A stretch of 64,000 nucleotides of DNA, taken from assembly GCF_007990245.1 (NCBI RefSeq), contig NZ_BJWG01000013.1, positions 60,893-124,892 of the forward strand, given 5' to 3'. This document shows positions 53,742-62,712 of the stretch, in pieces (positions within the stretch are counted from its first letter, which is position 1; the number at the start of each line of letters is the position of its first letter). Position numbers and translations under genes: made by a program. Under the pieces are notes generated by a model. It searched no databases, was not told where the DNA came from, and saw nothing but the letters and a program-made list of their open reading frames with translations. This DNA comes from Cellulomonas composti (GTDB lineage Bacteria > Actinomycetota > Actinomycetes > Actinomycetales > Cellulomonadaceae).

Positions 53742-54610
53742 CGTCGAAGCAGCGATGGCTGCAGATCTCGCGGGGCCCACCCGCCAAGACCTGCATCCAC
53801 CCCTGCATCCACCCCTGCACCCACCCCTGCACCCACCCCTGCACCCACGCCTGCCAGCCCCGACGAGCCGCGCATCCACCGACGGCTGCCGGCCCCGGCA
53901 AGGCGCGCTGCGGCGCCCGTCAAGCCCGTCGATGCAGCGATGGGTGCAGAGATCGTGGGGTCCACCCGCCGAGACCTGCACCCATCCCTGCACCCACACC
54001 CGCCAGCCCCGACGACCCACGCACCCACCGACGGTGCCGGCCCCGGCTAGGCGCCCCGCGGCGCCCGCCAACTCGTCGATGCAGCGATGGGTGCAGGACT
54101 CGTGGGGTCCACCCGCCGAGACCTGCACCCATCCCTGCACCCACACCCGCCAGCCCCGACGACCCGCGCACCCACCGACGGCTGCCGGCCCCGGCAAGGC
54201 GGGCCGCGGCGCCCGCCAAGCCCGTCGATGCAGCGATGGGTGCAGGACTTGCGGGGTCCACCCGCCGAGACCTGCACCCATCCCTGCACCCACACCCGCC
54301 AGCCCCGACGACCCACGCACCCACCGACGGTGCCGGCCCCGGCTAGGCGCCCCGCGGCGCCCGCCAACTCGTCGATGCAGCGATGGGTGCAGGACTCGTG
54401 GGGTCCACCCGCCGAGACCTGCACCCATCCCTGCACCCATCCCTACACCCACACCCGCCAGCCCCGACGACCCGCGCACCCACCGACGGCTGCCGGCCCC
54501 GGCAAGGTGGGCTGCGGCGCCCGCCAAGCCCGTCGATGCAGCGATGGGTGCAGGAGTCGCGGGGTCCACCCGCCGAGACCTGCATCCATCCCTGCGCCCA
54601 CGGTTGCCGG
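53742..54610 (+). repeat. tandem array of six hairpin repeats
   Basis: Units begin CGTCGA(T/A)GCAGCGATGG at 53742, 53927, 54074, 54223, 54370 and 54531 (spacings 185, 147, 149, 147, 161). Each has left arm GCAGCGATGGGTGCAG, a GGGGTCCACCCGCC centre and right arm CTGCACCCATCCCTGC. Units at 53927 and 54223 share one sub-type, those at 54074 and 54370 another, so a dimer was duplicated. The first unit carries five 12-bp CCCTGCA(C/T)CCAC steps; the fifth one extra step. All six are in one orientation. Reading frames span the array on both strands but are probably non-coding. Confidence 0.85.
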
Positions 54611-54669
54611 CCCGACAGGCCGGGCCTGTACGCGCGGTGGGTGTCGGTCGCTCGTGATAGGACCGGGGC

Positions 54670-56823
54670 ATGGGATTCGTCATCGGTGACCTCGAGCAGT
54701 ACGTCGCGCTGCCGCGCCTGTCCGGGCTGGTGCTCTCGCCCGACGGGACGCGCCTCGTGACGGCCGTCAGCACGCTCGACCCGAAGGGCACGCGCTACCG
54801 CACGGCGTTGTGGGAGGTCGACCCCGTCGGCGAGCGTCCGCCGCGCCGCCTGACGCGGTCCGCCAAGTCCGAGGGCGGCGCCGCGTTCACGCGCTCCGGC
54901 GACCTGCTGTTCACGTCCGCCCGTCCCGATCCGGACGCCGCGGAGCCCGACGACGACGCGCCGGGCGCGCTGTGGCTGCTGCCCGCCGACGGCGCCGAGG
55001 CCCGCGTCGTCGCGTCCCGCCGCGGCGGGATCGGCGCGCCGGGCGCGGCACTCGACGCCGACGTCGTGCTGGTCTCGGGTGACGTGCTCGCGACCGCGCG
55101 CGACGAGGAGCACGACGAGAAGCTGCGCAAGGCGCGCAAGGACAAGAAGGTCGGCGCGATCCTGCACACCGGCTACCCCGTCCGCTACTGGGACCATGAC
55201 CTCGGCCCGGACGCGCCGCACCTATTCGTCGGCACGTTCACCTCCGAGCCGCCCGCGCGGAAGGCCGCCGACCCGACCGCGACGACGGGGCAGCAGGCGT
55301 CCGACGAGAAGGCGGCGGTCGAGCCGGCGCCCGCAACGCCGCTCGACGAGCGGGTCGCGCTGCGTGACCTGACACCGGACGCGGGCCGCTCGCTCGTCGA
55401 GCAGTCCGCCGTGGTCAGCCCGGACGGCACGACGATCGTCGCGGGCTGGACGGTGCCCGCCGCAGGCGGTGACCAGCGCGGCATCGTCGTCGCGATCGAC
55501 GTGGCGAGCGGCGAGCGGCACCCGCTCGTCGACGACCCGGACGCGGACGTGTACGACCCGCGCATCTCTCCCGACGGCCGGTGGGTCGTCGTCAGCCGCG
55601 AGACGATCTCGACGCCGTTCGACGCGCCGCGCGTGAGCCTGCTGCTCGTGCCGGTGGCGGGCGGCGAGGCTCGGGCGATCGCCGCGGGCTGGGACCGGTG
55701 GCCGGGCGGGCCGGTCTGGCTGCCGGACTCGTCGGGGCTGCTGGTGACCGCCGACGACGACGGGCGCGCGCCCGTGTGGCGGATCGACCTGGCGACCGAC
55801 GGCGGCGAGGACCGCGTCACGCGCGTGACGTCCGACGACGCGGCGTTCACCGACGTGCGCGTCGCGCCCGACGGCACCACGGCCTACGCGCTGCGGGCGT
55901 CCTACCTGGCGCCGGCCCACCCGGTGCGGATCGACCTGACCGGCGCGCTGCCGGTCGAGGCGGTCGCGCTGCGCTCGCCCGTCCCGCTGCCGGAGCTGCC
56001 GGGCCGCCTCGAGGAGGTCGACACGATCGCCGCCGACGGTCGGCGCGTGCGTGCCTGGCTCGCGCTGCCGCATGGGGCGAGCGCCGCCGAGCCCGCACCG
56101 CTGCTGCTGTGGATCCACGGCGGGCCGCTGGGCTCGTGGAACGCCTGGTCCTGGCGGTGGAACCCGTGGCTGCTCGTCGCGCGAGGGTATGCGGTGCTGC
56201 TGCCTGACCCGGCGCTGTCGACCGGCTACGGCCAGGACTTCGTGCAGGCCGGCTGGGGTGCGTGGGGCGCCGCGCCGTACACGGACCTCATGCGCATCAC
56301 CGACGAGGTCGAGGCGCGTGCGGACATCGACGAGACCCGCACGGCCGCGATGGGCGGCTCGTTCGGCGGCTACATGGCCAACTGGGTGGCCGGCCACACC
56401 GACCGGTTCCGGGCGATCGTCACGCACGCGAGCCTGTGGGCGCTCGACCAGTTCGGCCCGACCACGGACGCGGCGTTCTACTGGCAGCGCGAGATGACGA
56501 GCGAGATGGCGCACGACAACTCGCCGCACCGGCACGTCGAGCAGATCGTCACGCCGATGCTCGTCGTCCACGGCGACCGCGACTACCGGGTGCCGATCGG
56601 CGAGGGACTGCGCCTCTGGTACGAGCTGCTGTCGCGCTCCGGCCTGCCCGCGGACGAGACGGGGCGCACGCCGCACCGCTTCCTCTACTTCCCGGACGAG
56701 AACCACTGGGTGCTCGCGCCGCAGCACGCGATCGTCTGGTACCAGACCGTCGTGGCGTTCCTCGCGGAGCACGTGCTGGAGGCGACCGGGGACGACGCGA
56801 CGTACCCGGAGCTGCTCGGGTAG
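54670..56823 (+). CDS. S9 family prolyl oligopeptidase-type serine peptidase
   Basis: 717 aa. An N-terminal seven-bladed β-propeller (PD40-like strands such as ISPDGRWVVVSRET) gates a C-terminal α/β-hydrolase: oxyanion HGGPLGSWNAW, nucleophile Ser in GGSFGGYMANW (~562), Asp in VVHGDRDYRVP (~636) and His in PDENHWVLAP (~679). Acts on short peptides or acylated amino acids in the cytoplasm (no signal). ATG start 60 bases after the repeat array. Confidence 0.93.
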   Translation: MGFVIGDLEQYVALPRLSGLVLSPDGTRLVTAVSTLDPKGTRYRTALWEVDPVGERPPRRLTRSAKSEGGAAFTRSGDLLFTSARPDPDAAEPDDDAPGALWLLPADGAEARVVASRRGGIGAPGAALDADVVLVSGDVLATARDEEHDEKLRKARKDKKVGAILHTGYPVRYWDHDLGPDAPHLFVGTFTSEPPARKAADPTATTGQQASDEKAAVEPAPATPLDERVALRDLTPDAGRSLVEQSAVVSPDGTTIVAGWTVPAAGGDQRGIVVAIDVASGERHPLVDDPDADVYDPRISPDGRWVVVSRETISTPFDAPRVSLLLVPVAGGEARAIAAGWDRWPGGPVWLPDSSGLLVTADDDGRAPVWRIDLATDGGEDRVTRVTSDDAAFTDVRVAPDGTTAYALRASYLAPAHPVRIDLTGALPVEAVALRSPVPLPELPGRLEEVDTIAADGRRVRAWLALPHGASAAEPAPLLLWIHGGPLGSWNAWSWRWNPWLLVARGYAVLLPDPALSTGYGQDFVQAGWGAWGAAPYTDLMRITDEVEARADIDETRTAAMGGSFGGYMANWVAGHTDRFRAIVTHASLWALDQFGPTTDAAFYWQREMTSEMAHDNSPHRHVEQIVTPMLVVHGDRDYRVPIGEGLRLWYELLSRSGLPADETGRTPHRFLYFPDENHWVLAPQHAIVWYQTVVAFLAEHVLEATGDDATYPELLG

Positions 56824-56834
56824 CCCACGGAGAG

Positions 56835-56853
56835 CGAGGGTAGGCAAACCTAA
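56835..56853. promoter_or_regulatory. IdeR/DtxR iron box
   Basis: The 19-mer CGAGGGTAGGCAAACCTAA matches the IdeR consensus TTAGGTTAGGCTAACCTAA at 15 of 19 positions, 65 bases before the heme oxygenase start. Confidence 0.7.
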
Positions 56854-56918
56854 TATCGGCGGGTAAGGTTGGTGACACCGCGTCAGCAACGCGGTCCACC
56901 GACCCGAGAGAGACCGTC

Positions 56919-57614
56919 GTGACCACGATCTCCGAGCGCCCCGCTCCCGCTCCCGCGACGCAGGCGACTGCCGCCGCGAGTGACGTCCCGCTGTCGCTCG
57001 CCCTGCGCGAGGGCACCCGTGAGCAGCACGGCCAGGCCGAGGGCATGGCCTTCGTCGAGAACCTCATGGCCGGCCGGCTCGGCCGCGAGGCGTACACCGA
57101 CCTCGCGGTGCAGCAGCTCTCGATCTACACGGCACTCGAGGAGGCCGGCCACCGCGTGCGTGCGGCGGGCGGCGACCACGACCTCGTGTTCGACGAGCTC
57201 ACGCGCGTCCCGGCGATCGAACGCGACCTGGAGCACCTGCTCGGCGCCGACTGGCGGGACCGCGTCCACTTCCTGCCCGCGACCCGCGCCTACACCGAGC
57301 GCCTCGTGGCGTGCGGTGACGACGTGAGCCGCTACGCCGCGCACGCCTACACCCGTTACCTCGGGGACCTGTCCGGCGGCCAGGTCGTCAAGCGCATGGT
57401 GCAGCGGCACTACGGGCTGCCAGCCGAGGCGGTGTCGTTCTACGACTTCCCGGAGATCCACAAGCTCAAGCCGTTCAAGGACGTCTACCGCGAGCGCCTC
57501 GACGCGCTGCCGCTCGACGCGGACCAGCGTGCGGCGGTCGTCGCCGAGGCCCAGGTCGCGTTCTCGCTGAACCAGGCGATGTTTGCCGAGCTGGGGGCCG
57601 TTCACCAGGGGTGA
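56919..57614 (+). CDS. hmuO: heme oxygenase (biliverdin-producing)
   Basis: 231 aa, GTG start. Proximal His in ALREGTREQHGQAEGMAF (~residue 32); distal helix RYLGDLSGGQVVKRMVQRHY has the GDLSGG motif. Opens heme to biliverdin, CO and iron. The iron box upstream means it is expected to be switched on when iron is short. No heme-uptake genes are adjacent. Confidence 0.95.
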   Translation: MTTISERPAPAPATQATAAASDVPLSLALREGTREQHGQAEGMAFVENLMAGRLGREAYTDLAVQQLSIYTALEEAGHRVRAAGGDHDLVFDELTRVPAIERDLEHLLGADWRDRVHFLPATRAYTERLVACGDDVSRYAAHAYTRYLGDLSGGQVVKRMVQRHYGLPAEAVSFYDFPEIHKLKPFKDVYRERLDALPLDADQRAAVVAEAQVAFSLNQAMFAELGAVHQG

Positions 57615-57714
57615 TGAACCCGAACAGCGCCGGACGGGTGGCCGGACGGGTGATTCCGCGGCCTCCTGTGGGCCCACGGCAGCGCGCGGGGTCGATTGGG
57701 TCGATGATGTCCCG

Positions 57715-59130
57715 GTGACGCGACGCGGGCCCGCCGGAGCGCGCGCCGGGCGCCGTGCCGCCGCGGCGCTGGACGGCGTGCGCGGCTTCGCGTTGCTGGC
57801 GCACCGCCTCGACAGGTGCGCGGGGCTCGACGAGGCCGTCGAGACGGCCGCCGCCGCTGCGGCCGAGCTGCTCGGTGCGCGGCGCGCGGCCGTCTGCCGG
57901 ATCCGGCAGGACACGTGCCTCGTCCTGACGGTCCAGCCCAGCCAGGTCGACCCGCGGTACGCCGAGTACCTCGCGACGCCCTTTCGCGCAGAGGACCGGC
58001 CCGCGCTGCGCACGCTGATCCGGGACCGCGCGAGCTGGTTGGCCCACGCCGTGGACGTCACGGGCAAGCCCGTCGAGCCCGGGGACACCGATGCCGGCGA
58101 CGAGGTCGAGGTCGCGACCTTGCGCGAGGTCGGGCTCGCGAGCGCGCTCGCCTCCCCCGTCGTCGTGAACGGCTCGGTCTGGGGTCAGGTCTACGCGCTG
58201 CGCGGTCCGGACAGCGGCCTGTTCTCGGTCGACGACGTCGCCCGCGCCGAGGTCGTCGGTGCGCTGCTCGCCGGGGCGATCGCGCGTGTCGACCTCGAGG
58301 AGCAGGTCCGCCACCTCGTCGCCGACGACCCGCTGACCGGGCTCCCGAACCGACGCGCCGCCGACAACGCCGCGGAGGCGGCGCTCGAGGACGGCCGCGA
58401 GGTCTGCATCGTGATGGCCGACGTCGACGGGCTCAAGCGCGTCAACGACCGGATGGGCCACGAGACGGGCGACGACCTGCTGCGCACCGTCGCGGACGTG
58501 CTGCGCCGCGTGGCCGACGAGCTGCCGGGCAGCACCGCCGCCCGCATCGGCGGCGACGAGTTCTGCCTGGTGACGGTGGGCCACCACCGGGCGACGGTCG
58601 CCGAGGTGCTCAGCCGTGTCGTCGGGGGCTACCCGCTTCCGCACGGCGCCGCGATCTCCTACGGACTCGCGTCGACCGCCGTCACCGGCGAGGTCACCGC
58701 GCGTCATCTGTTCCGCCGCGCCGACATCGCGCAGTACCGCGCCAAGCGGGCCCGCGCCCGCGCGCAGGAGAGCGCCGTGCCCGCGACGGCCGATCCGGCC
58801 GTGACCGCCGAGCGCGTCGTGGTCGCGGGAGCCGCCGCGATCACCGCCGCGCAGTCCGGGGCGGTGCCGCGCCTGTGCGCGCTGGCCGCGGCCGTGACCG
58901 AGACCCTCAGCGGTTCGGACTGGGCCGTGCTCATGGAGCGCGACGGCGACGACGCGGCGATCGCCCGCGGCGGCAGCCCGGCCGACCTCGAGCGGGCGCA
59001 GGCCACCGTCCGGCTCACGCACCGGACCTGGGTCGTCGAGATCGGGGCGTCCGTGAACGCCGCGACCGGCGCGCAGGTGACCACCGCGCTGCAGGCGCTC
59101 GTCGCGATCGCGGTCGACGGCGCGTCCTGA
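57715..59130 (+). CDS. GAF-GGDEF diguanylate cyclase
   Basis: 471 aa from GTG 57715; upstream open frame overlaps heme oxygenase. GAF-like domain at ~15-180, then a linker helix and GGDEF domain beginning DDPLTGLPNRRAADN (~204). The active-site GGDEF motif itself (~279-283) is intact, so cyclic di-GMP synthesis is expected. No RxxD inhibitory site five residues before it. A C-terminal ~115-residue segment resembles half a second sensor domain. Cytoplasmic. Confidence 0.9.
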   Translation: MTRRGPAGARAGRRAAAALDGVRGFALLAHRLDRCAGLDEAVETAAAAAAELLGARRAAVCRIRQDTCLVLTVQPSQVDPRYAEYLATPFRAEDRPALRTLIRDRASWLAHAVDVTGKPVEPGDTDAGDEVEVATLREVGLASALASPVVVNGSVWGQVYALRGPDSGLFSVDDVARAEVVGALLAGAIARVDLEEQVRHLVADDPLTGLPNRRAADNAAEAALEDGREVCIVMADVDGLKRVNDRMGHETGDDLLRTVADVLRRVADELPGSTAARIGGDEFCLVTVGHHRATVAEVLSRVVGGYPLPHGAAISYGLASTAVTGEVTARHLFRRADIAQYRAKRARARAQESAVPATADPAVTAERVVVAGAAAITAAQSGAVPRLCALAAAVTETLSGSDWAVLMERDGDDAAIARGGSPADLERAQATVRLTHRTWVVEIGASVNAATGAQVTTALQALVAIAVDGAS

Positions 59131-59142
59131 TCCCCGCCGCGC

Positions 59143-61068
59143 TCAGCCGTGCAACGGCAGCGTGAGCTGCGCGGCGCCGCCCGCGACCACCCGCACCGGA
59201 ATACCCCAGTCCTGCGCGTTGAGGTGGCACGCCGGGTACTCGATCGCCGGGTCGTCGTCGCAGCTCGCCGCGTGCGCCGTCACGTGCAGCACACCCTCGC
59301 GCACCGCGGGGTCGAGCCGTAGCGCCCGCCCGAGCGCGACGGCGTCCCCCGCACCCTCCAGGAGCAGGCCCGGCGGGGTCGAGGAGACCTGCAGGCGGGT
59401 CGACGGGCCGTAACGGTCGTCGTACTTCTGACCCTTGGCGGGCGTGAACACGACGTCGAGCGCGACCTCGTGGCCGAGCTCGGTGACCGGCCGGCGCGTG
59501 CGGTGCGCACCGCCGTCGACGGCCGTGGCCGTGGTCAGGTCGACCGGCAGCCGCGTGATCCGGTGCGCCGCGGACTCCACGACCAGCAGGTGCGCGCGGC
59601 CGTCCTCGGCCCCGACGACGAGCCCGCTCGGCTCGGCGAGGCCCGTCGCGAGGGTCGTCACCTCGTTCGTCGTCGGGTCGAAGCGGCGTACCGCGCCGTT
59701 GTAGGTGTCGGCGACGGCGATCGAGCCGTCGGGGAGCACCGCGACGCCGAGCGGGTGCTGCAGGCGCGCCTCGGCCGCCGGCCCGTCGCGATGACCGAAC
59801 TCGAACAGCCCGGCGCCGATCGCGGTGGAGACGGCGCCGTCGCTGATCGTGCCGCGCTCGGCCGCGACCCACCGCAGGGCCGACGTCTCGGAGTCGGCGA
59901 GCCAGATCCGGTCCTCGGCGTCGACCGCCAGCCCCGACGGCTGCGCGAACCACGCCTGCGCGATCGGACCGTCGAGCAGGCCCTCGTTCATGGTCCCGCC
60001 GACGTGCCGCAGCGACCCTTCCTCGTCGTCGAGCACCCACAGCGTGTGGTTGCCCGCCATCGCGACGACGAACCCCGCCCAGGCCGGCGACCACGCCACG
60101 TCCCACGGCGAGGACAGCCGCACGTCGAGCGGCGGCCCGTCGTAGCCCGCGCCGGTCCGGTCACGCTCGGCCCCGTCCGCCCACGGCAGCACGTTGTCCG
60201 CCGCGCCGACCAGGTACTGCTCACCCGTCCCCGCCACGGTCGTGACCTGGCCGTCGGCGAGCCGCACGCCGCGCAGCGCGTGGTTGACCGTGTCCGCGAC
60301 GAGCACGTCGTAGCCGAGCGGCCCGCGAAGCTCGTCGGGCACGAGGCACAGACCGTTGGGCTCGCTGAAGCGGGCGACGTCCGACCCGCCGTCGACGAGC
60401 CCGCGCTCGCCGGTGCCGATCCGCCGCACGAGCGTCTCGCCGTCCGCCGCGAGCTCCGCGAGGCTGTGGTGCCCCGCGTCCGCGACCAACAGCGTGCCGC
60501 CGGGCAGCGCGACCGCCTTCGCCGGGAACCGCAGCGTGCTCGCCGCGGCCGGCGGCGGCACGTACGGCCCGTCGCCGCGGTGGAGCGTGCCCTTCGCCTC
60601 GTGCTCGACGATCAGCTGGCGCACCAGCACCTCGACGTTGTGCCGGTGCCCCTCGCCGGCCATCTGCGCGACGACGTAGCCCTCGGGGTCGATCACGACG
60701 AGCGTGGGCCAGGCCCGTGCGGTGTACGCGCGCCACGTCACCAGGTCGGGGTCGTCGAGCACGGGGTGGTGCACCTCGTACCGCTCCACCGCCGCGGCCA
60801 GCGCGTCCGGGTCGGCCTCGTGCACGAACTTCGGCGAGTGCACCCCGATCACGACGAGCGAGTCGGAGAACTCCCGCTCCACCTCACGCAGCTCGTCGAG
60901 GACGTGCAGGCAGTTGATGCAGCAGAACGTCCAGAAGTCGAGCAGCACGACCTTGCCGCGCAGCTCGGCGAGCGTGATCGTCCGCCCGCCCGTGTTCAGC
61001 CAGCCCCGACCCAGCAGCTCGGACGCACGGGTGCGAGGAAGACGACGAGGTTCGACGCTCACAACCAC
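59143..61068 (-). CDS. thioredoxin-like protein with NHL repeats
   Basis: 641 aa; GTG 61068 or GTG 61062. The N-terminal thioredoxin fold has LLDFWTFCCINCLHVLDELR with a CINC redox pair, and RAWPTLVVIDPEGYVVAQMA. A six-bladed NHL propeller follows (~150-500: VADAGHHSLAEL, VADTVNHALRGVR, VADTYNGAVRRFD), then a C-terminal β domain. The human counterpart type is NHLRC2. It lacks a signal peptide. A second copy of its first ~45 codons lies at 61587-61733. Confidence 0.92.
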   Translation of the reverse strand: MVVSVEPRRLPRTRASELLGRGWLNTGGRTITLAELRGKVVLLDFWTFCCINCLHVLDELREVEREFSDSLVVIGVHSPKFVHEADPDALAAAVERYEVHHPVLDDPDLVTWRAYTARAWPTLVVIDPEGYVVAQMAGEGHRHNVEVLVRQLIVEHEAKGTLHRGDGPYVPPPAAASTLRFPAKAVALPGGTLLVADAGHHSLAELAADGETLVRRIGTGERGLVDGGSDVARFSEPNGLCLVPDELRGPLGYDVLVADTVNHALRGVRLADGQVTTVAGTGEQYLVGAADNVLPWADGAERDRTGAGYDGPPLDVRLSSPWDVAWSPAWAGFVVAMAGNHTLWVLDDEEGSLRHVGGTMNEGLLDGPIAQAWFAQPSGLAVDAEDRIWLADSETSALRWVAAERGTISDGAVSTAIGAGLFEFGHRDGPAAEARLQHPLGVAVLPDGSIAVADTYNGAVRRFDPTTNEVTTLATGLAEPSGLVVGAEDGRAHLLVVESAAHRITRLPVDLTTATAVDGGAHRTRRPVTELGHEVALDVVFTPAKGQKYDDRYGPSTRLQVSSTPPGLLLEGAGDAVALGRALRLDPAVREGVLHVTAHAASCDDDPAIEYPACHLNAQDWGIPVRVVAGGAAQLTLPLHG

Positions 61069-61085
61069 AGTGTCCGGTACGACGG

Positions 61086-61110
61086 CACCGATGCAGTAAC
61101 TCGGTGCATC
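61086..61110. promoter_or_regulatory. overlapping palindromes in divergent promoter
   Basis: CACCGA-N9-TCGGTG (61086-61106) and GATGCA-N9-TGCATC (61090-61110) interleave in the 45-base gap between the thioredoxin-NHL and DUF6584 genes. Confidence 0.4.
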
Positions 61111-61113
61111 CTT

Positions 61114-61551
61114 GTGCCCGTGAAAGGGATCGAGCGCGCCGAGGGCGATCTGTCGCGCGGTGACGTGCGCAAGGCGCGTGATCGCCTCAAAGGCCTCCTG
61201 AGTTCATATCCGCATGACCTCGAAGTCCGGAGGCTCCTCGCCGAGGCGTACCGGCGCGACCGGCAGTTTCCAGAGGCGGGTCGGTGGGGCTACCTGGTGG
61301 GGCCAGACGCGAGTGACAGGGAGCGAGACGCCTTCGAGCGCCACTGCGCTTTCGGGCACAGCACACGCATCACGGAGGCCCGACTCCGAGCGTTGCTCCG
61401 GTGTGACTACCTCGGGGCGATCGCCGACGAGGTAGGCCGTGACGTGCTTCGCGACCTTCCGAACAAGAGAGGTCCTGAGCGCATTGACGGGCCGGTTCGT
61501 GCCGCGATCCGTCGCGTCGCCGCCTTGAGAGCGCGCCTCGCGTATCGCTGA
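61114..61551 (+). CDS. DUF6584 family protein
   Basis: 145 aa from GTG 61114 (or 61120). KGIERAEGDLSRGDVRKARD, LKGLLSSYPHDLEVRRLLAE and AGRWGYLVGPDASDRERDAF match this small family of TPR-like helical proteins, common in actinobacteria and of unknown role. Codon use is visibly more AT-rich at third positions than in neighbours. It is enclosed by two copies of the 5' end of the thioredoxin-NHL gene, which suggests it arrived by insertion with duplication. Confidence 0.75.
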   Translation: MPVKGIERAEGDLSRGDVRKARDRLKGLLSSYPHDLEVRRLLAEAYRRDRQFPEAGRWGYLVGPDASDRERDAFERHCAFGHSTRITEARLRALLRCDYLGAIADEVGRDVLRDLPNKRGPERIDGPVRAAIRRVAALRARLAYR

Positions 61552-61586
61552 CGCGGCGCGCGTGAAGCCGCGCGGCGCCGAGTTCG

Positions 61587-61733
61587 TCAGACCGCCGGCA
61601 ACGTCCAGAAGTCGAGCAGCAAGACCTTGCCGCGCAGCTCGGCGAGCGTGATCATGCGTCCGCCGGTGTTGAGCCAGCCTCGGCCCAGCAGCTCGGACGC
61701 GCGGACTCGGGGCAGTCGGGGCGCAACACTCAC
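61587..61733 (-). pseudogene. duplicated 5' fragment of thioredoxin-NHL gene
   Basis: 48 codons: RVRASELLGRGWLNTGGRMI, then TLAELRGKVLLLDFWTLPAV and stop. It matches the true gene's start through LLDFWT, and breaks off just where the CINC motif should come. DNA match 61600-61733 to 60926-61062, about 85-90 percent by eye, same orientation. Confidence 0.85.
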
Positions 61734-61893
61734 GCGACCATTGTCCGCCCCGTCCCGCCCGGTACCTGTCCCACCCCGGGCCAGCCCCTTCGCGACACGC
61801 GCCTGCCCCTCCGTAACCCGAGCCCGCCCCGGTCCACGCGTGCTCCGCTGGCGGGTCGGCGCCCTGGGCCGGGCGATGTGCCACGATCGGCGC

Positions 61894-62712
61894 GTGACGG
61901 TGGGGTTCGTGCTCGGGGGCGGCGGCGTGCGCGGCGCGGTGCAGGTCGGGATGCTGCGCGCGCTCTTCGAGGCCGGCGTACGCCCGGACACGATCGTCGG
62001 GACGTCGATCGGCGCGATCAACGGCGCCGCGCTCGCGGCCGATCCCACGCCGGACGTCGTCGCGAAGCTCGAGCACGCGTGGGCGTCGCCCGCGGCCGCC
62101 GCGGTGTACGGCGACTCGTGGCCCAAGCAGCTGCGCCGGCTCGCCCGTTCGCGCACGCACCTGAACGACCCGGAGCCGTTGCGACGGCTGATCGCGGACA
62201 TGATCGGCGAGGACGCGCGGTTCGAGGACCTGGCTGTTCCGCTCGCGGTCGCGGCCGCGTGCATCGAACGTGCGGCGGAGCGCTGGTTCGACGAGGGGGC
62301 GGTGCTCCCGGCCGTGATGGCGTCCGCGTCCGTCCCCGGGATCCTGCCGCCCACGCAGATCGGCGACGAGCACTTCGTCGACGGTGGCATCGTGAACTCC
62401 ATCCCGCTGGGCGAAGCGGTCCGGCGTGGTGCGACGAGGGTCTACGTGCTGCAGGTCGGCCGGATCGAGGAGTCGCTCGAGGCTCCCGGCAAGCCGTCGG
62501 AGGTGGCCCGCGTGAGCTTCGAGATCGCCCGACGGCACAGGTTCTCGCGGGAGATCGAGCAGGTCCCCGAGGGTGTGACGGTCCACGTCCTGCCGTCGGG
62601 TGGACCGGGTCCGGGCGACGAGAAGCTCAGCTCGTACCGGCGGCTGGACGCGACCCACGCCCGCATCGAGCGCGCCTACGAGGCGACCGCGAGCTACCTG
62701 GAGTCGGCATGA
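61894..62712 (+). CDS. patatin-like phospholipase
   Basis: 272 aa from GTG 61894 (ATG 61876 possible). Oxyanion loop LGGGGVRGAVQVG, nucleophile Ser in GTSIG (~residue 45) and catalytic Asp in FVDGGIVNSIPLG (~160): a complete Ser-Asp dyad. Hydrolyses acyl esters of phospholipids. Its stop overlaps the acyltransferase start (ATGA), so the two probably act together in phospholipid remodelling. Confidence 0.93.
   Translation: MTVGFVLGGGGVRGAVQVGMLRALFEAGVRPDTIVGTSIGAINGAALAADPTPDVVAKLEHAWASPAAAAVYGDSWPKQLRRLARSRTHLNDPEPLRRLIADMIGEDARFEDLAVPLAVAAACIERAAERWFDEGAVLPAVMASASVPGILPPTQIGDEHFVDGGIVNSIPLGEAVRRGATRVYVLQVGRIEESLEAPGKPSEVARVSFEIARRHRFSREIEQVPEGVTVHVLPSGGPGPGDEKLSSYRRLDATHARIERAYEATASYLESA

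Noticed and set aside
53755..54657. Frames of 300 and 463 codons across the hairpin array on both strands
   Set aside because: Translations only mirror the DNA repeat, unit lengths include 149 and 161 which break frame conservation, and no ribosome site is seen.
59470..61113. Long plus-strand frame opposite the thioredoxin-NHL gene
   Set aside because: Antisense, Arg/Val-rich; only its last part (from 61114) is the real DUF6584 gene.
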